7,384 nucleotides of DNA from Arcobacter sp. UBA7394 (GCA_002470185.1 DKNG01000258.1:434-7817); one strand, 5' to 3'. Numbered from the stretch's first letter, positions 1 to 6,499 are shown. The notes: generated from the letters alone by a model not told the origin. Numbers and translations: made by a program.

Positions 1-245
1 GTAGGCATATTACCATTGAATTTATTCATAGCAGTGTCAATTGCAGAAGCAAGCTCTGATTGACTAACTAAACTATCAGAATCCAAATCATAAGAAGAGA
101 ACAGTTCTGAGCTAACACCCATTTCCTCAATACTAAGAGAAGAATCTGAATCACTATCTTTTTTCGAAATCATATTAGTAGATATAGTACTTGAAGTTGG
201 TTGTATTAAATTTGCCATAAAACTCATATTAGTAGTATCTATCAT
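1..245 (-). CDS. Small EF-hand-type calcium-binding protein, 3' part beyond the window
   Basis: The reading frame opens at an ATG (245-243) behind a good ribosome site, AAAGGA at 257-252 with a 6-base spacer, and stays open for 81 codons to the window edge, so only the N-terminus is visible. Two 12-residue loops fit the EF-hand calcium pattern. Residues 30-41 have D30, D32, D34, L37 and E41 at loop positions 1, 3, 5, 8 and 12. Residues 53-64 have D53, D55, D57, V60 and E64. The first 29 residues are rich in Ser, Thr, Asn and Met, with no charged n-region plus hydrophobic core, so no Sec or Tat signal is seen. It follows the hyd terminator and has its own leader, so it is not part of the hydrogenase operon. 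Ca2+ binding is inferred from the loops; the wider function is unknown. Confidence 0.8.
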   Translation of the reverse strand, partial: MIDTTNMSFMANLIQPTSSTISTNMISKKDSDSDSSLSIEEMGVSSELFSSYDLDSDSLVSQSELASAIDTAMNKFNGNMP

Positions 246-266
246 GATATATCCTTTGTTAAAAAA

Positions 267-298
267 ATAATACAATGTGAAAGTAAACCCAAAGTAAA
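267..298 (-). promoter_or_regulatory. Candidate promoter of the EF-hand gene with an 11-base tandem repeat
   Basis: Reading the minus strand, TATTAT (272-267) is a plausible -10 box about 22 bases before the ATG at 245. There is no convincing -35 hexamer at normal spacing, which is common in Campylobacterota promoters. Just upstream lies a direct repeat, TTTACTTT twice (298-291 and 287-280), with starts 11 bases apart, about one helical turn. The repeat could replace the -35 element as a T-rich periodic signal or bind a regulator. This is inference from position and composition. Confidence 0.35.
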
Positions 299-325
299 TA
301 TTAAAAGATATTATTAAAATTACAT

Positions 326-355
326 AAAAAAAGCCAAGTCCTAGGACTCGGCTTT
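326..355 (-). terminator. Rho-independent terminator of the hyd operon
   Basis: A near-perfect inverted repeat spans 330-355 with its centre between 342 and 343 and arms AAAGCC and AGTC around a CTAG loop. The single irregular position (336 with 349) is an A-C mismatch in a plus-strand transcript but a G-U wobble pair in a minus-strand transcript. On the minus strand the stem is followed by a run of seven U (332-326); the plus-strand direction has no T-run after the stem. Both signs give orientation minus. It lies 27 bases after the hydE stop and insulates the EF-hand gene from the hydrogenase operon. Confidence 0.9.
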
Positions 356-382
356 AAAAAAGAGTAATTAAATTACTTAGAT

Positions 383-1933
383 TTAGTAATCTAAAGGATA
401 CTCTTTTGGAAGAATAAAGTTATAGTTTTTACTTAGATTCTTATGAGTTTTTGATAATAGAATTGAGTTTGAGAACATATTCCCAGTCATTACTACATCT
501 TTTGCTTTTATCTCTTTTGCTACTTCATCTACATAATTACAGATAAATTCACTAAGACTTTCATAGAATGAATATGCTAAAGTTCCGTTATCTACATCTG
601 CCATTTTATAAGACATTATAGATTGTACAGTTCTTCTATAATCTAGATAATTTACACCATCAAGATTCACAAGTTTCATATCTATTTGAATACCACCTTT
701 TGCTGTTACACTCAAAGCCATATCTTCAAACTCTTTAGCATTACCCATACCAATTACTTTGGCACACATATTTATAATAGATTCAAAACCTTGTGCATTC
801 TGAGGTACTTCGCTTTCAAAATATTGAGGGAATTTCTTTTTATAGTTGTTTACTAATCTCTCACAATGTTCATCAATTTCAGATATTTCTTCAATACAAT
901 TATCCAAACTATTATGAATATTTGGAATAGCAATTACTTCTTTTAATCCCTTTGTAGGAAGATTCATAAGAAGAGAACTTTTATTTGAATTCTGAGAGAA
1001 ATATACTCCAGCACTAGGTACTAATCTTTTTCCAATCTGACCTATAGTTGCTTTATAAACTCCCCCATTATCATCAAAGAAATCTTTTGATGAATTAAAC
1101 TTAGCATTTGCAATATAGTCATATTTTGGGAATAGTCCCTTATCACCACTTACGATTAGGTTTTGGTCTTGGAAATATGTAGTTTTTAATCCATCTTGAT
1201 ATACTTCATCATTCACATAAAGTAAAAAGTCTATTCCTTTTTCTTTTAAAGCTTGTGAGAAAAGAACTGTTTCTTTATCATCCGGGATTTTCGCATATAT
1301 AAAGTTTGTAGAAGCATACTCTTTATTTTTATTTTGTAATAGTTTGAACTTTAGTTTTACCAAAGGTCGCTCTATTGAACATAATAATTGTAAATCTTTA
1401 GGACTTACATCGAATAATTCAGAGATTTTATTAATATTAGTGATTAGAAGTTTTACTTCATATCCTCTACTCTCAAAATCTTCTCTTATTTCTCTACTTG
1501 GCAAAAATAGATCTTTTAAACCATTATGAGTTTCAAATCTTGATATTTCACCTTTTGTGATTTTTACAATATCATTTAAAAAATCAATATCATGTGTATC
1601 GATAATATCTTTGATTGCATCATTTGTCAATAAAGAAATATTTTGTTTTACTTTTTTATCTTCTAACTCTTCGAAATCATCTGAGATTGATTCAACTACA
1701 TATGATTTACTTAAGAAAATTGATACTGGTAATTTTTTCTCCAATAAGCCAAAGAAATCTTCGATTTTCTCTGCTTGCTCTTCAAAAATTAAAAGTATAA
1801 AACCTTTATATTGTTTACATTGTGCATTGATTTTTGTTTCAGTGATTAATGTATCAATAATATATTTGAAATACGAATTTGTTGTATTAAATTCTATTTT
1901 ATAAATTAACTGCATGTCTAATGTCTTCTTCAT
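383..1933 (-). CDS. hydE: HydE, HypF-like hydrogenase maturation accessory protein
   Basis: This 516-residue protein is the last gene of the operon, in the place of hydE in the hydABCDE clusters of Helicobacter and Wolinella. It looks like an eroded HypF, the carbamoyltransferase that starts cyanide-ligand synthesis for the NiFe centre. Residues about 8-80 alternate strand and helix like an acylphosphatase domain but lack its glycine-rich arginine loop. The region around residues 170-200 recalls the YrdC part. The stretch from about 385 on matches the carboxy-terminal HypF/Kae1-like part, ending with VVMTGNMFSN (480-489) in place of HypF's VxLSGGVFQN. The paired CxxC zinc fingers of HypF are absent, and HypF is usually near 750 residues. 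The start overlaps hydD by 35 bases. No clear ribosome site precedes it, and Met7 (ATG at 1915) is an alternative. A role in HydAB maturation is likely; retained catalysis is doubtful. Confidence 0.82.
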   Translation of the reverse strand: MKKTLDMQLIYKIEFNTTNSYFKYIIDTLITETKINAQCKQYKGFILLIFEEQAEKIEDFFGLLEKKLPVSIFLSKSYVVESISDDFEELEDKKVKQNISLLTNDAIKDIIDTHDIDFLNDIVKITKGEISRFETHNGLKDLFLPSREIREDFESRGYEVKLLITNINKISELFDVSPKDLQLLCSIERPLVKLKFKLLQNKNKEYASTNFIYAKIPDDKETVLFSQALKEKGIDFLLYVNDEVYQDGLKTTYFQDQNLIVSGDKGLFPKYDYIANAKFNSSKDFFDDNGGVYKATIGQIGKRLVPSAGVYFSQNSNKSSLLMNLPTKGLKEVIAIPNIHNSLDNCIEEISEIDEHCERLVNNYKKKFPQYFESEVPQNAQGFESIINMCAKVIGMGNAKEFEDMALSVTAKGGIQIDMKLVNLDGVNYLDYRRTVQSIMSYKMADVDNGTLAYSFYESLSEFICNYVDEVAKEIKAKDVVMTGNMFSNSILLSKTHKNLSKNYNFILPKEYPLDY

Positions 1934-2489
1934 TTGGGATTCTTGTTAAATGTTCGCCATTATAACTACCAATCATACTTTTTACAATGTCAGGGATCAA
2001 GATATTATTTACCTTTTTAGATTTAACACCAAGACTTTCTATCTCTTTTATTGCATGTAGTATAAATTCTTCAAATCTATTCTCCATAGTATCAGTTAGA
2101 CCAATACCCACACTTACGATATCTTCAGGAATAATTCCTAAGATTGTTACATTTGCATGAGAATCTAACACAGAACAGATTTCAAGCATTTCAACTATTT
2201 CTACTTCATGAGCAGTTTTTCTATAGTTTCCTAAACCTAATAATACATCTGATGGCAATCGAAAAATCTCACCTGGATTATCTTCTATTGATACTGTGTC
2301 TAAAATAACTACGTTTTCATATTCTTGAAAATATGACATTAATTTAAATCCTAATGTTCCACCATCTATAACTTCTAAATCACCTTCGAACTCATAGTTT
2401 TGGCTTAAATACTCAGATGCATAGATTCCTATACCTTCGTCTTTAAATAACATGTTTCCTACACCAATAACAATATTTTTCTTTTTCAT
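1899..2489 (-). CDS. hydD: HydD, [NiFe]-hydrogenase maturation endopeptidase (HyaD/HybD family)
   Basis: It cleaves the C-terminal tail from the hydrogenase large subunit once nickel is in place, closing the active site. The start is taken at ATG 2489, because GGAG at 2499-2496 sits 6 bases upstream; an in-frame TTG at 2507 would add six residues but has no such signal. That gives 196 residues, normal for the family. The hallmark GVGNMLFKDEGIG occupies residues 9-21. The three residues that bind the nickel probe in HybD have clear counterparts: E18 in the first motif, D64 in ILDTV, and H94 in TAHE. The target is very probably HydB of the same operon, which carries a 23-residue tail after its last metal-binding His. 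The gene starts 42 bases after hydC and its end overlaps hydE, suggesting coupled translation. Confidence 0.93.
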   Translation of the reverse strand: MKKKNIVIGVGNMLFKDEGIGIYASEYLSQNYEFEGDLEVIDGGTLGFKLMSYFQEYENVVILDTVSIEDNPGEIFRLPSDVLLGLGNYRKTAHEVEIVEMLEICSVLDSHANVTILGIIPEDIVSVGIGLTDTMENRFEEFILHAIKEIESLGVKSKKVNNILIPDIVKSMIGSYNGEHLTRIPNEEDIRHAVNL

Positions 2490-2507
2490 AATCCACTCCA
2501 AAATCAA

Positions 2508-2524
2508 AGAGGCATAAAGCCTCT
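2508..2524 (-). other. Intercistronic hairpin between hydC and hydD
   Basis: In the 42-base gap between hydC and hydD, the minus strand reads AGAGGC, TTTAT, GCCTCT: a perfect 6-base-pair, GC-rich stem with a 5-base loop in otherwise AT-rich DNA. It is followed by TTGATTTTGG, which is T-rich and runs into the hydD ribosome site. It could be a weak attenuating terminator that lowers hydDE relative to hydABC, or an RNA-stabilising or processing structure protecting the hydABC message. The stem is seen directly; its role is inference. Confidence 0.55.
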
Positions 2525-2531
2525 GTTGATA

Positions 2532-3260
2532 TTATTTATTTTCTTCGTCTTTTTCTTTATCTTTGTTTTCGTCTTTAACAAACTTATGTCCACTAAATAC
2601 AATACCAATATCACCTTCTCTCCAGAAAATTGTTCTCCAGATTTGGTAATAAATATGAGACATAACCCACATTAAGATTAAGTACATAGCAGTATGATGG
2701 GCAATTCTAACACCCATATTTCCACCAAATACATATAATGTCCAGTCAGTTGCAAAATGCAACATCCACGGCCACCAAGCACCAATTGAACTATGTCCAG
2801 AAGCTAATCCATGAACATATAATTGTAATCCAGTTAAAAGCATAAATATTAATAGAATATGAAACAATGTAAAAAACATTACATTATAACTATCACTATG
2901 CGTCGAATCAAATTTCTTTCTTCTGTTAAACGTAACTAAGTTAAAGAAAACTTCACAAAATTCAATGAAGTTTTTCTTAGTTGGTAAAACTTTTTTATAT
3001 GGTTTTTCAAATCTAGAGAAAAGATATAAATAACCAATTAAAATTGCTGTAACATCAAAAATAATCGCAGCAATAAAATGTCCCCATCTATTCCAAGCCA
3101 TTACATACTTATCCACAGCAGGATCAGCAATAAGAGTTTGGTAATATGGATAACCAATATATAAACCGGTTGCAACTGCAACAATCATACAAAGCGCATT
3201 CATCCAGTGAATCGTTCGCATGATTGGAGTCATTCTCTCAACCCGTTTCATATTAGGCAC
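2532..3260 (-). CDS. hydC: HydC, cytochrome b subunit of membrane-bound [NiFe]-hydrogenase
   Basis: It anchors the HydAB dimer in the cytoplasmic membrane and takes electrons from the small subunit to the quinone pool through two b haems. Start choice: GTG at 3260, because GGAGG (3273-3269) lies exactly 8 bases upstream. An in-frame TTG at 3275 has no ribosome site, and the ATG at 3251 is 17 bases from GGAGG. With the GTG start the protein has 242 residues, of usual length. Four hydrophobic segments are visible near 20-38, 61-82, 127-150 and 190-208. Candidate haem ligands are H18 (RTIHW), H61 (WGHF), H188/H189 (AHH) and H202 (MSH), fitting the HupC/HyaC/HydC pattern. The C-terminus (226-242) is a Lys/Asp/Glu-rich tail, probably cytoplasmic. 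The start overlaps the end of hydB by 8 bases. Confidence 0.93.
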   Translation of the reverse strand: MPNMKRVERMTPIMRTIHWMNALCMIVAVATGLYIGYPYYQTLIADPAVDKYVMAWNRWGHFIAAIIFDVTAILIGYLYLFSRFEKPYKKVLPTKKNFIEFCEVFFNLVTFNRRKKFDSTHSDSYNVMFFTLFHILLIFMLLTGLQLYVHGLASGHSSIGAWWPWMLHFATDWTLYVFGGNMGVRIAHHTAMYLILMWVMSHIYYQIWRTIFWREGDIGIVFSGHKFVKDENKDKEKDEENK

Positions 3261-4995
3261 GGCTAGTTCCTCCAATAGGGTCTACTTTGTAAACACCTAA
3301 TTCTTTACCATTTGTATCAATAATATGTACAGCACAAGCAATACAAGGATCAAAACTATGTACTGTTCTTAAAATTTCAAGTGGTTGATCAGGATTTGCA
3401 ACTTTTGTTCCAACTAATGAAGCTTCATAAGCTCCTAATCTTCCTTTATAATCTCTAGGTGCCGCATTCCATGTTGATGGAACAACTGCTTGATAGTTTG
3501 CTACTTTTCCATCTTTGATTTTAATCCAGTGACCTAATCCACCTCTTGGTGCTTCAGCCATACCAAAACCTTCAGCATCAGCAGATACTGTATCAAAGTC
3601 AAATTCAGTCCAAGTTGATAAATCACCATTTGCAACATTTGCTGCTAATTCATCTACCCATTCCATCATAACATCAGCCATAAGTTCAGTTTCAATTGCA
3701 CGTGCTGCTGTTCTACCTACTGTTGAGAATAATACTTTTGTTGGTAAGTTACCTTGTTTTAAGAATGTAGTTACATATTTAGAGATTCTCTCATCTCCTT
3801 TTGCAACTCCTACAATCATTCTTGCAAGTGGTCCAACTTCCATTCTTTCATCATCATATAATGGTGATTTAATCCAAGAGTATTTGTTTTCAGTATCTAA
3901 GTAAGCGATATTGTTTTCGTTTTTACCAAATCCAGTATAGTTAGGTTTTGTTTCACCTTCGTATGGATGTAGATTAGTTTCACCTTCGTACCAAGCGTGA
4001 GTTACATCTTCTGTAATTTTTGTTTGGTCAACTTCGTAAACTTTAGATAAATCTTTGTTCATTACAATTCCAGAAGGGAATAATTTTGAAGATTCATAGA
4101 ATGGTAAATCATCTTGGTTAAAGTCACCATAAGTCATAAAGTTACCTAAACCTCCACCAATTCCTTCTAATGCTTCATCAGCATACATAGTACCAGCCAT
4201 GTAAACATCAGGTAAATAAGCCATTTTAGTAAACTCTCTACCTTTTTTAAGAATTTGTTTAAACTCAGCAATTCTTGCAGGGTTTTTAATATCTTGAACA
4301 CAAGTTACACCACCAACAACAAATGATTGTGGATGTGGATTTTTACCACCAAAGATTGCCATCATTTTTCCAAGTTCTCTTTGGATTTCTAATGCATCTA
4401 AATAGTGAGATAAACCAATTAAGTTTTGCTCAGGAGTAAGTTTAAAACCTTTTGAACCCCAGTAAGCATTACCAAAAATTCCAAGTCTTCCTTGTTTTAC
4501 ATATCTTGTAACTCTCTCTTGAACTGCTGCATATACATCTTCACTTGCATTCCAAGGTCTATTTCCAGATAATCCAGCCCATTTTTGTGCTTCTGATACT
4601 GTTTTCTTTGGATCTGCTTTTAAAGCTTCTGTAATATCAACCCAGTCAAGTGCATGTAAATGGTAGAAATGTACAATATGGTCATGTAAATATAATGCCC
4701 CTTGTACTAAGTTTCTAACAAGTCTTGCATTCTTTGGAATAGTTACATTAAACGCATGTTCAACTGCTTCGATTGATCTTTGGTAGTGAGTACCTGTACA
4801 AACTCCACAAATTCTCATAGCAAGTAAACCACAATCTCGAGGGTCTCTTCCTTTTAAAATTTCTTCAATTCCTCTAAACATAGTAGAAGATGAATAAGCA
4901 TCAGTTACAACATTGTTTTCATCTATGATTGCCTCAATTCTAAGATGTCCTTCAATTCTTGTAATTGGATCAATTACTAAGTGTTTTTTTGCCAT
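3253..4995 (-). CDS. hydB: HydB, [NiFe]-hydrogenase catalytic large subunit (uptake, membrane-bound)
   Basis: It holds the NiFe(CN)2CO centre that splits H2. At 580 residues it has the usual length. Both metal-binding motifs are intact: RICGVCTGTH near the N-terminus with C63, C66 and H70, and DPCIACAVH near the C-terminus with C551, C554 and H557. R484 in APRGG is the conserved second-shell arginine near the open nickel site, and E15 in RIEGH is the conserved proton-transfer glutamate. After H557 come 23 residues (558-580), the tail removed by HydD. There is no signal peptide of its own; it should travel with HydA through the Tat pore. The gene starts 2 bases after the hydA stop, with a purine-rich GGGAGAAGAG inside the hydA end as ribosome site. 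Electron partner and anchor are encoded on either side, so this is a group 1 respiratory uptake enzyme. Confidence 0.97.
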   Translation of the reverse strand: MAKKHLVIDPITRIEGHLRIEAIIDENNVVTDAYSSSTMFRGIEEILKGRDPRDCGLLAMRICGVCTGTHYQRSIEAVEHAFNVTIPKNARLVRNLVQGALYLHDHIVHFYHLHALDWVDITEALKADPKKTVSEAQKWAGLSGNRPWNASEDVYAAVQERVTRYVKQGRLGIFGNAYWGSKGFKLTPEQNLIGLSHYLDALEIQRELGKMMAIFGGKNPHPQSFVVGGVTCVQDIKNPARIAEFKQILKKGREFTKMAYLPDVYMAGTMYADEALEGIGGGLGNFMTYGDFNQDDLPFYESSKLFPSGIVMNKDLSKVYEVDQTKITEDVTHAWYEGETNLHPYEGETKPNYTGFGKNENNIAYLDTENKYSWIKSPLYDDERMEVGPLARMIVGVAKGDERISKYVTTFLKQGNLPTKVLFSTVGRTAARAIETELMADVMMEWVDELAANVANGDLSTWTEFDFDTVSADAEGFGMAEAPRGGLGHWIKIKDGKVANYQAVVPSTWNAAPRDYKGRLGAYEASLVGTKVANPDQPLEILRTVHSFDPCIACAVHIIDTNGKELGVYKVDPIGGTSRA

Positions 4996-4997
4996 TA

Positions 4998-6230
4998 TTA
5001 CTCTTCTCCCTCATCTGATTTTTTTCCTGCAATTGCACTACCAATTGCATGAACACCAATACCAACAGTTGTTGCAGTTAATAATCCAAGTCCGAATTCA
5101 TCAACAGTTTTTTCAACTCCACCAGTAGGTGCTTTTATATTTGCATTTGCCATTGGTCTCTCATAAGCATACTTATCCCAGAAGTCTGGTTCAGAACAAC
5201 CAATACAACCACGACCAACACCAACAGGCCAGTTTGTTCCTTCGTTATATCTAACGATTGAACAGTTATTAAACGTCATTGGTCCTTTACAACCAACTTT
5301 GTATAAACACCAGTTATTTTCAGCTCCAACATCTCCCCACTCTTCTACGAATTCACCAGCATCAAAGTGTGCTCTTCTTTCACAGTTATCATGGATTCTA
5401 TATCCAAATGCAAATTTAGGTCTAAGAAGTGAATCTAATTCAGGAACTTGACCAGTTAATACATAATGTAATACAACTCCAACCATATTAGCTGGGTTTG
5501 CAGGACATGCAGGAATATTAATAATTGGTTTCCCTTTTACTAAATCCATAACTCCAACTGCACCAGTTGGGTTTGGAGCAGCTGCTGGAACTCCACCAAA
5601 TGTAGCACATGTTCCAACTGCAACAACAGCAGCAGAATCTTTAGCCATTCTTTGTAAGTGATCATGGAATGTTTCACCAGATGCACCAATAGTTCCGTAT
5701 TTACCATCATTTGCCATAGGAATTGCACCCTCAACAAATAATAAGTAATCTCCTTTGAAATGATGAACAGCTTCTTCAAGTTGTCTATCAGCATCGTGTC
5801 CCGCTGCTGCTTGTAGAGCTTCATGGAACTCTAAAGATAAAACATCAAATAATAAATCATCAACTGTTGGAGCAGCTGATCTTAATAATGCTTCAGAGTT
5901 ACCAGCACAATCTTGTAACTCAATCCAAATTACAGGTACTCTATTCATAAGTTCAGTTGCTTCTGCAACTAATGGAGCAAACATAGGAGGTAACATAAGT
6001 GTGGCAGTTGTAGCACTAACCCACTTCATGAAATCTCTTCTGTTTACACCTTCACTATCAATAACGTCCATTAAATCAATATCTTTAAGCGGCTCTTGAG
6101 CTCTTAAAGACGACAGTCGTTCTTTTGCTGAATCAAATAAATCGTTGTAGTACTCATCGCCTTTATTTGTTTCAACTCTTCCAGATTTTTGGGTAAAAAC
6201 TTTTTTTACCATTTCCGCAGAATCAATCAT
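4998..6230 (-). CDS. hydA: HydA, [NiFe]-hydrogenase small (Fe-S) subunit with Tat signal
   Basis: It carries electrons from the NiFe site to HydC through three Fe-S clusters. The ATG at 6230 follows GGGAGA (6240-6235). Its 410 residues hold a twin-arginine motif RRDFMKW at 64-70 and a hydrophobic stretch to about 90, after an unusually long 63-residue n-region. Distal cluster ligands are H280, C283, C308 and C314. Medial [3Fe-4S] ligands are C323, C342 and C345, with P335 in place of a fourth Cys. The proximal cluster has C108, C208 and C242, but the usual second Cys of CxxC is N111 (CAGNSE, codon AAC). The two extra cysteines of oxygen-tolerant enzymes are absent (G110, G213). Residues about 378-402 form a C-terminal membrane helix with a short charged tail. 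First gene of hydABCDE. Confidence 0.96.
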   Translation of the reverse strand: MIDSAEMVKKVFTQKSGRVETNKGDEYYNDLFDSAKERLSSLRAQEPLKDIDLMDVIDSEGVNRRDFMKWVSATTATLMLPPMFAPLVAEATELMNRVPVIWIELQDCAGNSEALLRSAAPTVDDLLFDVLSLEFHEALQAAAGHDADRQLEEAVHHFKGDYLLFVEGAIPMANDGKYGTIGASGETFHDHLQRMAKDSAAVVAVGTCATFGGVPAAAPNPTGAVGVMDLVKGKPIINIPACPANPANMVGVVLHYVLTGQVPELDSLLRPKFAFGYRIHDNCERRAHFDAGEFVEEWGDVGAENNWCLYKVGCKGPMTFNNCSIVRYNEGTNWPVGVGRGCIGCSEPDFWDKYAYERPMANANIKAPTGGVEKTVDEFGLGLLTATTVGIGVHAIGSAIAGKKSDEGEE

Positions 6231-6247
6231 ACACTCTCCCTTTAAAA

Positions 6248-6263
6248 AAATGAATATTCATTT
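6248..6263. promoter_or_regulatory. Candidate operator, hydA-proximal palindrome
   Basis: AAATGAATATTCATTT is a perfect 16-base palindrome ending 18 bases before the hydA ATG, just upstream of the ribosome site. Its 12-base core ATGAATATTCAT recurs at 6399-6410. The flank TCATTCGTAA (6266-6275) recurs as the reverse complement TTACGAATGA at 6393-6402, overlapping the distal core. A dimeric repressor sitting here would block hydA expression. The binding protein is unknown; TetR-type regulators often use sites of this build, but that is only a guess from shape. Confidence 0.5.
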
Positions 6264-6300
6264 ACTCATTCGTAACTTAACAAGTGTAAACTTACGCCAT

Positions 6301-6318
6301 TCTTAAATATATTTAAGA
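6301..6318. repeat. 18-base perfect palindrome in the hydA leader region
   Basis: TCTTAAATATATTTAAGA is perfectly self-complementary. A third copy of its arm occurs at 6339-6345, so CATTCTTAAA (6298-6307) and TTTAAGAATG (6339-6348) also form a 10-base inverted repeat with a 31-base spacer. It could be a protein-binding site or a weak AU-rich hairpin in the leader. AT richness makes chance palindromes more likely here, so the role is uncertain. Confidence 0.45.
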
Positions 6319-6392
6319 TTAAATAGCATTAAAATAGCTTTAAGAATGAGGTTTTTTGTTATTAGGAATGGGAGTTTCGAAATGATGGTATT

Positions 6393-6410
6393 TTACGAAT
6401 GAATATTCAT
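6393..6410. promoter_or_regulatory. Candidate operator, hydA-distal palindrome
   Basis: The 12-base palindrome ATGAATATTCAT (6399-6410) is identical to the core of the hydA-proximal site, centre to centre 149 bases away, close to 14 helical turns. Here TTACGAATGA (6393-6402) overlaps the core, facing the inverted copy at 6266-6275. Two like sites in inverted context bracketing the space where the hydA promoter should lie suggest paired operators, possibly with DNA looping. Function is inferred. Confidence 0.45.
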
Positions 6411-6499
6411 ATATTTGTCTAAGCAAAATTAAAGATATAACAATATAATTATTTAAATTAATTTTACTTAGTGTTTAAAAAAGTAACAGTTTTTCTTAA

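Larger units (their letters stand above)
6231..6499 (-). promoter_or_regulatory. hupL-hydA intergenic region, probable hyd operon control region
   Basis: This 269-base stretch has no supported gene. It is very AT-rich and holds the leader of hydA. Weak -10-like matches on the minus strand (TTTAAT, twice, in the 6319-6340 area) have no convincing -35 partner, so I do not fix a promoter. No sigma-54 GG-N10-GC signature was found. No hairpin with a T-run follows the upstream hupL-like gene, so read-through from it into hydA is possible. The notable content is a set of palindromes, listed separately. A regulatory role is inferred from position ahead of a five-gene operon. Confidence 0.6.

Noticed and set aside
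1344..1904. Plus-strand open frames opposite hydE (1344-1529, 1557-1904, 1615-1800)
   Set aside because: They are antisense to a well-supported gene, are low-complexity Ser/Leu/Ile-rich, have no recognisable motifs, and are explained by AT-rich codon bias.
4913..5128. Plus-strand open frame across the hydA-hydB junction
   Set aside because: The translation is Gln/His/Leu-rich repetitive text arising opposite Ala/Gly-rich codons of hydA; no family resemblance and no reason for a gene there.
5540..5824. Second minus-strand frame of 94 codons inside hydA
   Set aside because: Out-of-frame shadow of hydA; the hydA frame carries all conserved motifs through this region.
6277..6299. Sigma-54-like promoter around TGGCG on the minus strand before hydA
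   Set aside because: The GG is followed after 10 bases by CA rather than GC, and the rest of the -12 element does not match.
6474..6495. AAAAA/TTTTT pairing as a terminator for the hupL-like gene
   Set aside because: The stem would consist only of A-T pairs around GTAACAG, too weak to terminate; no other hairpin plus T-run follows the gene.
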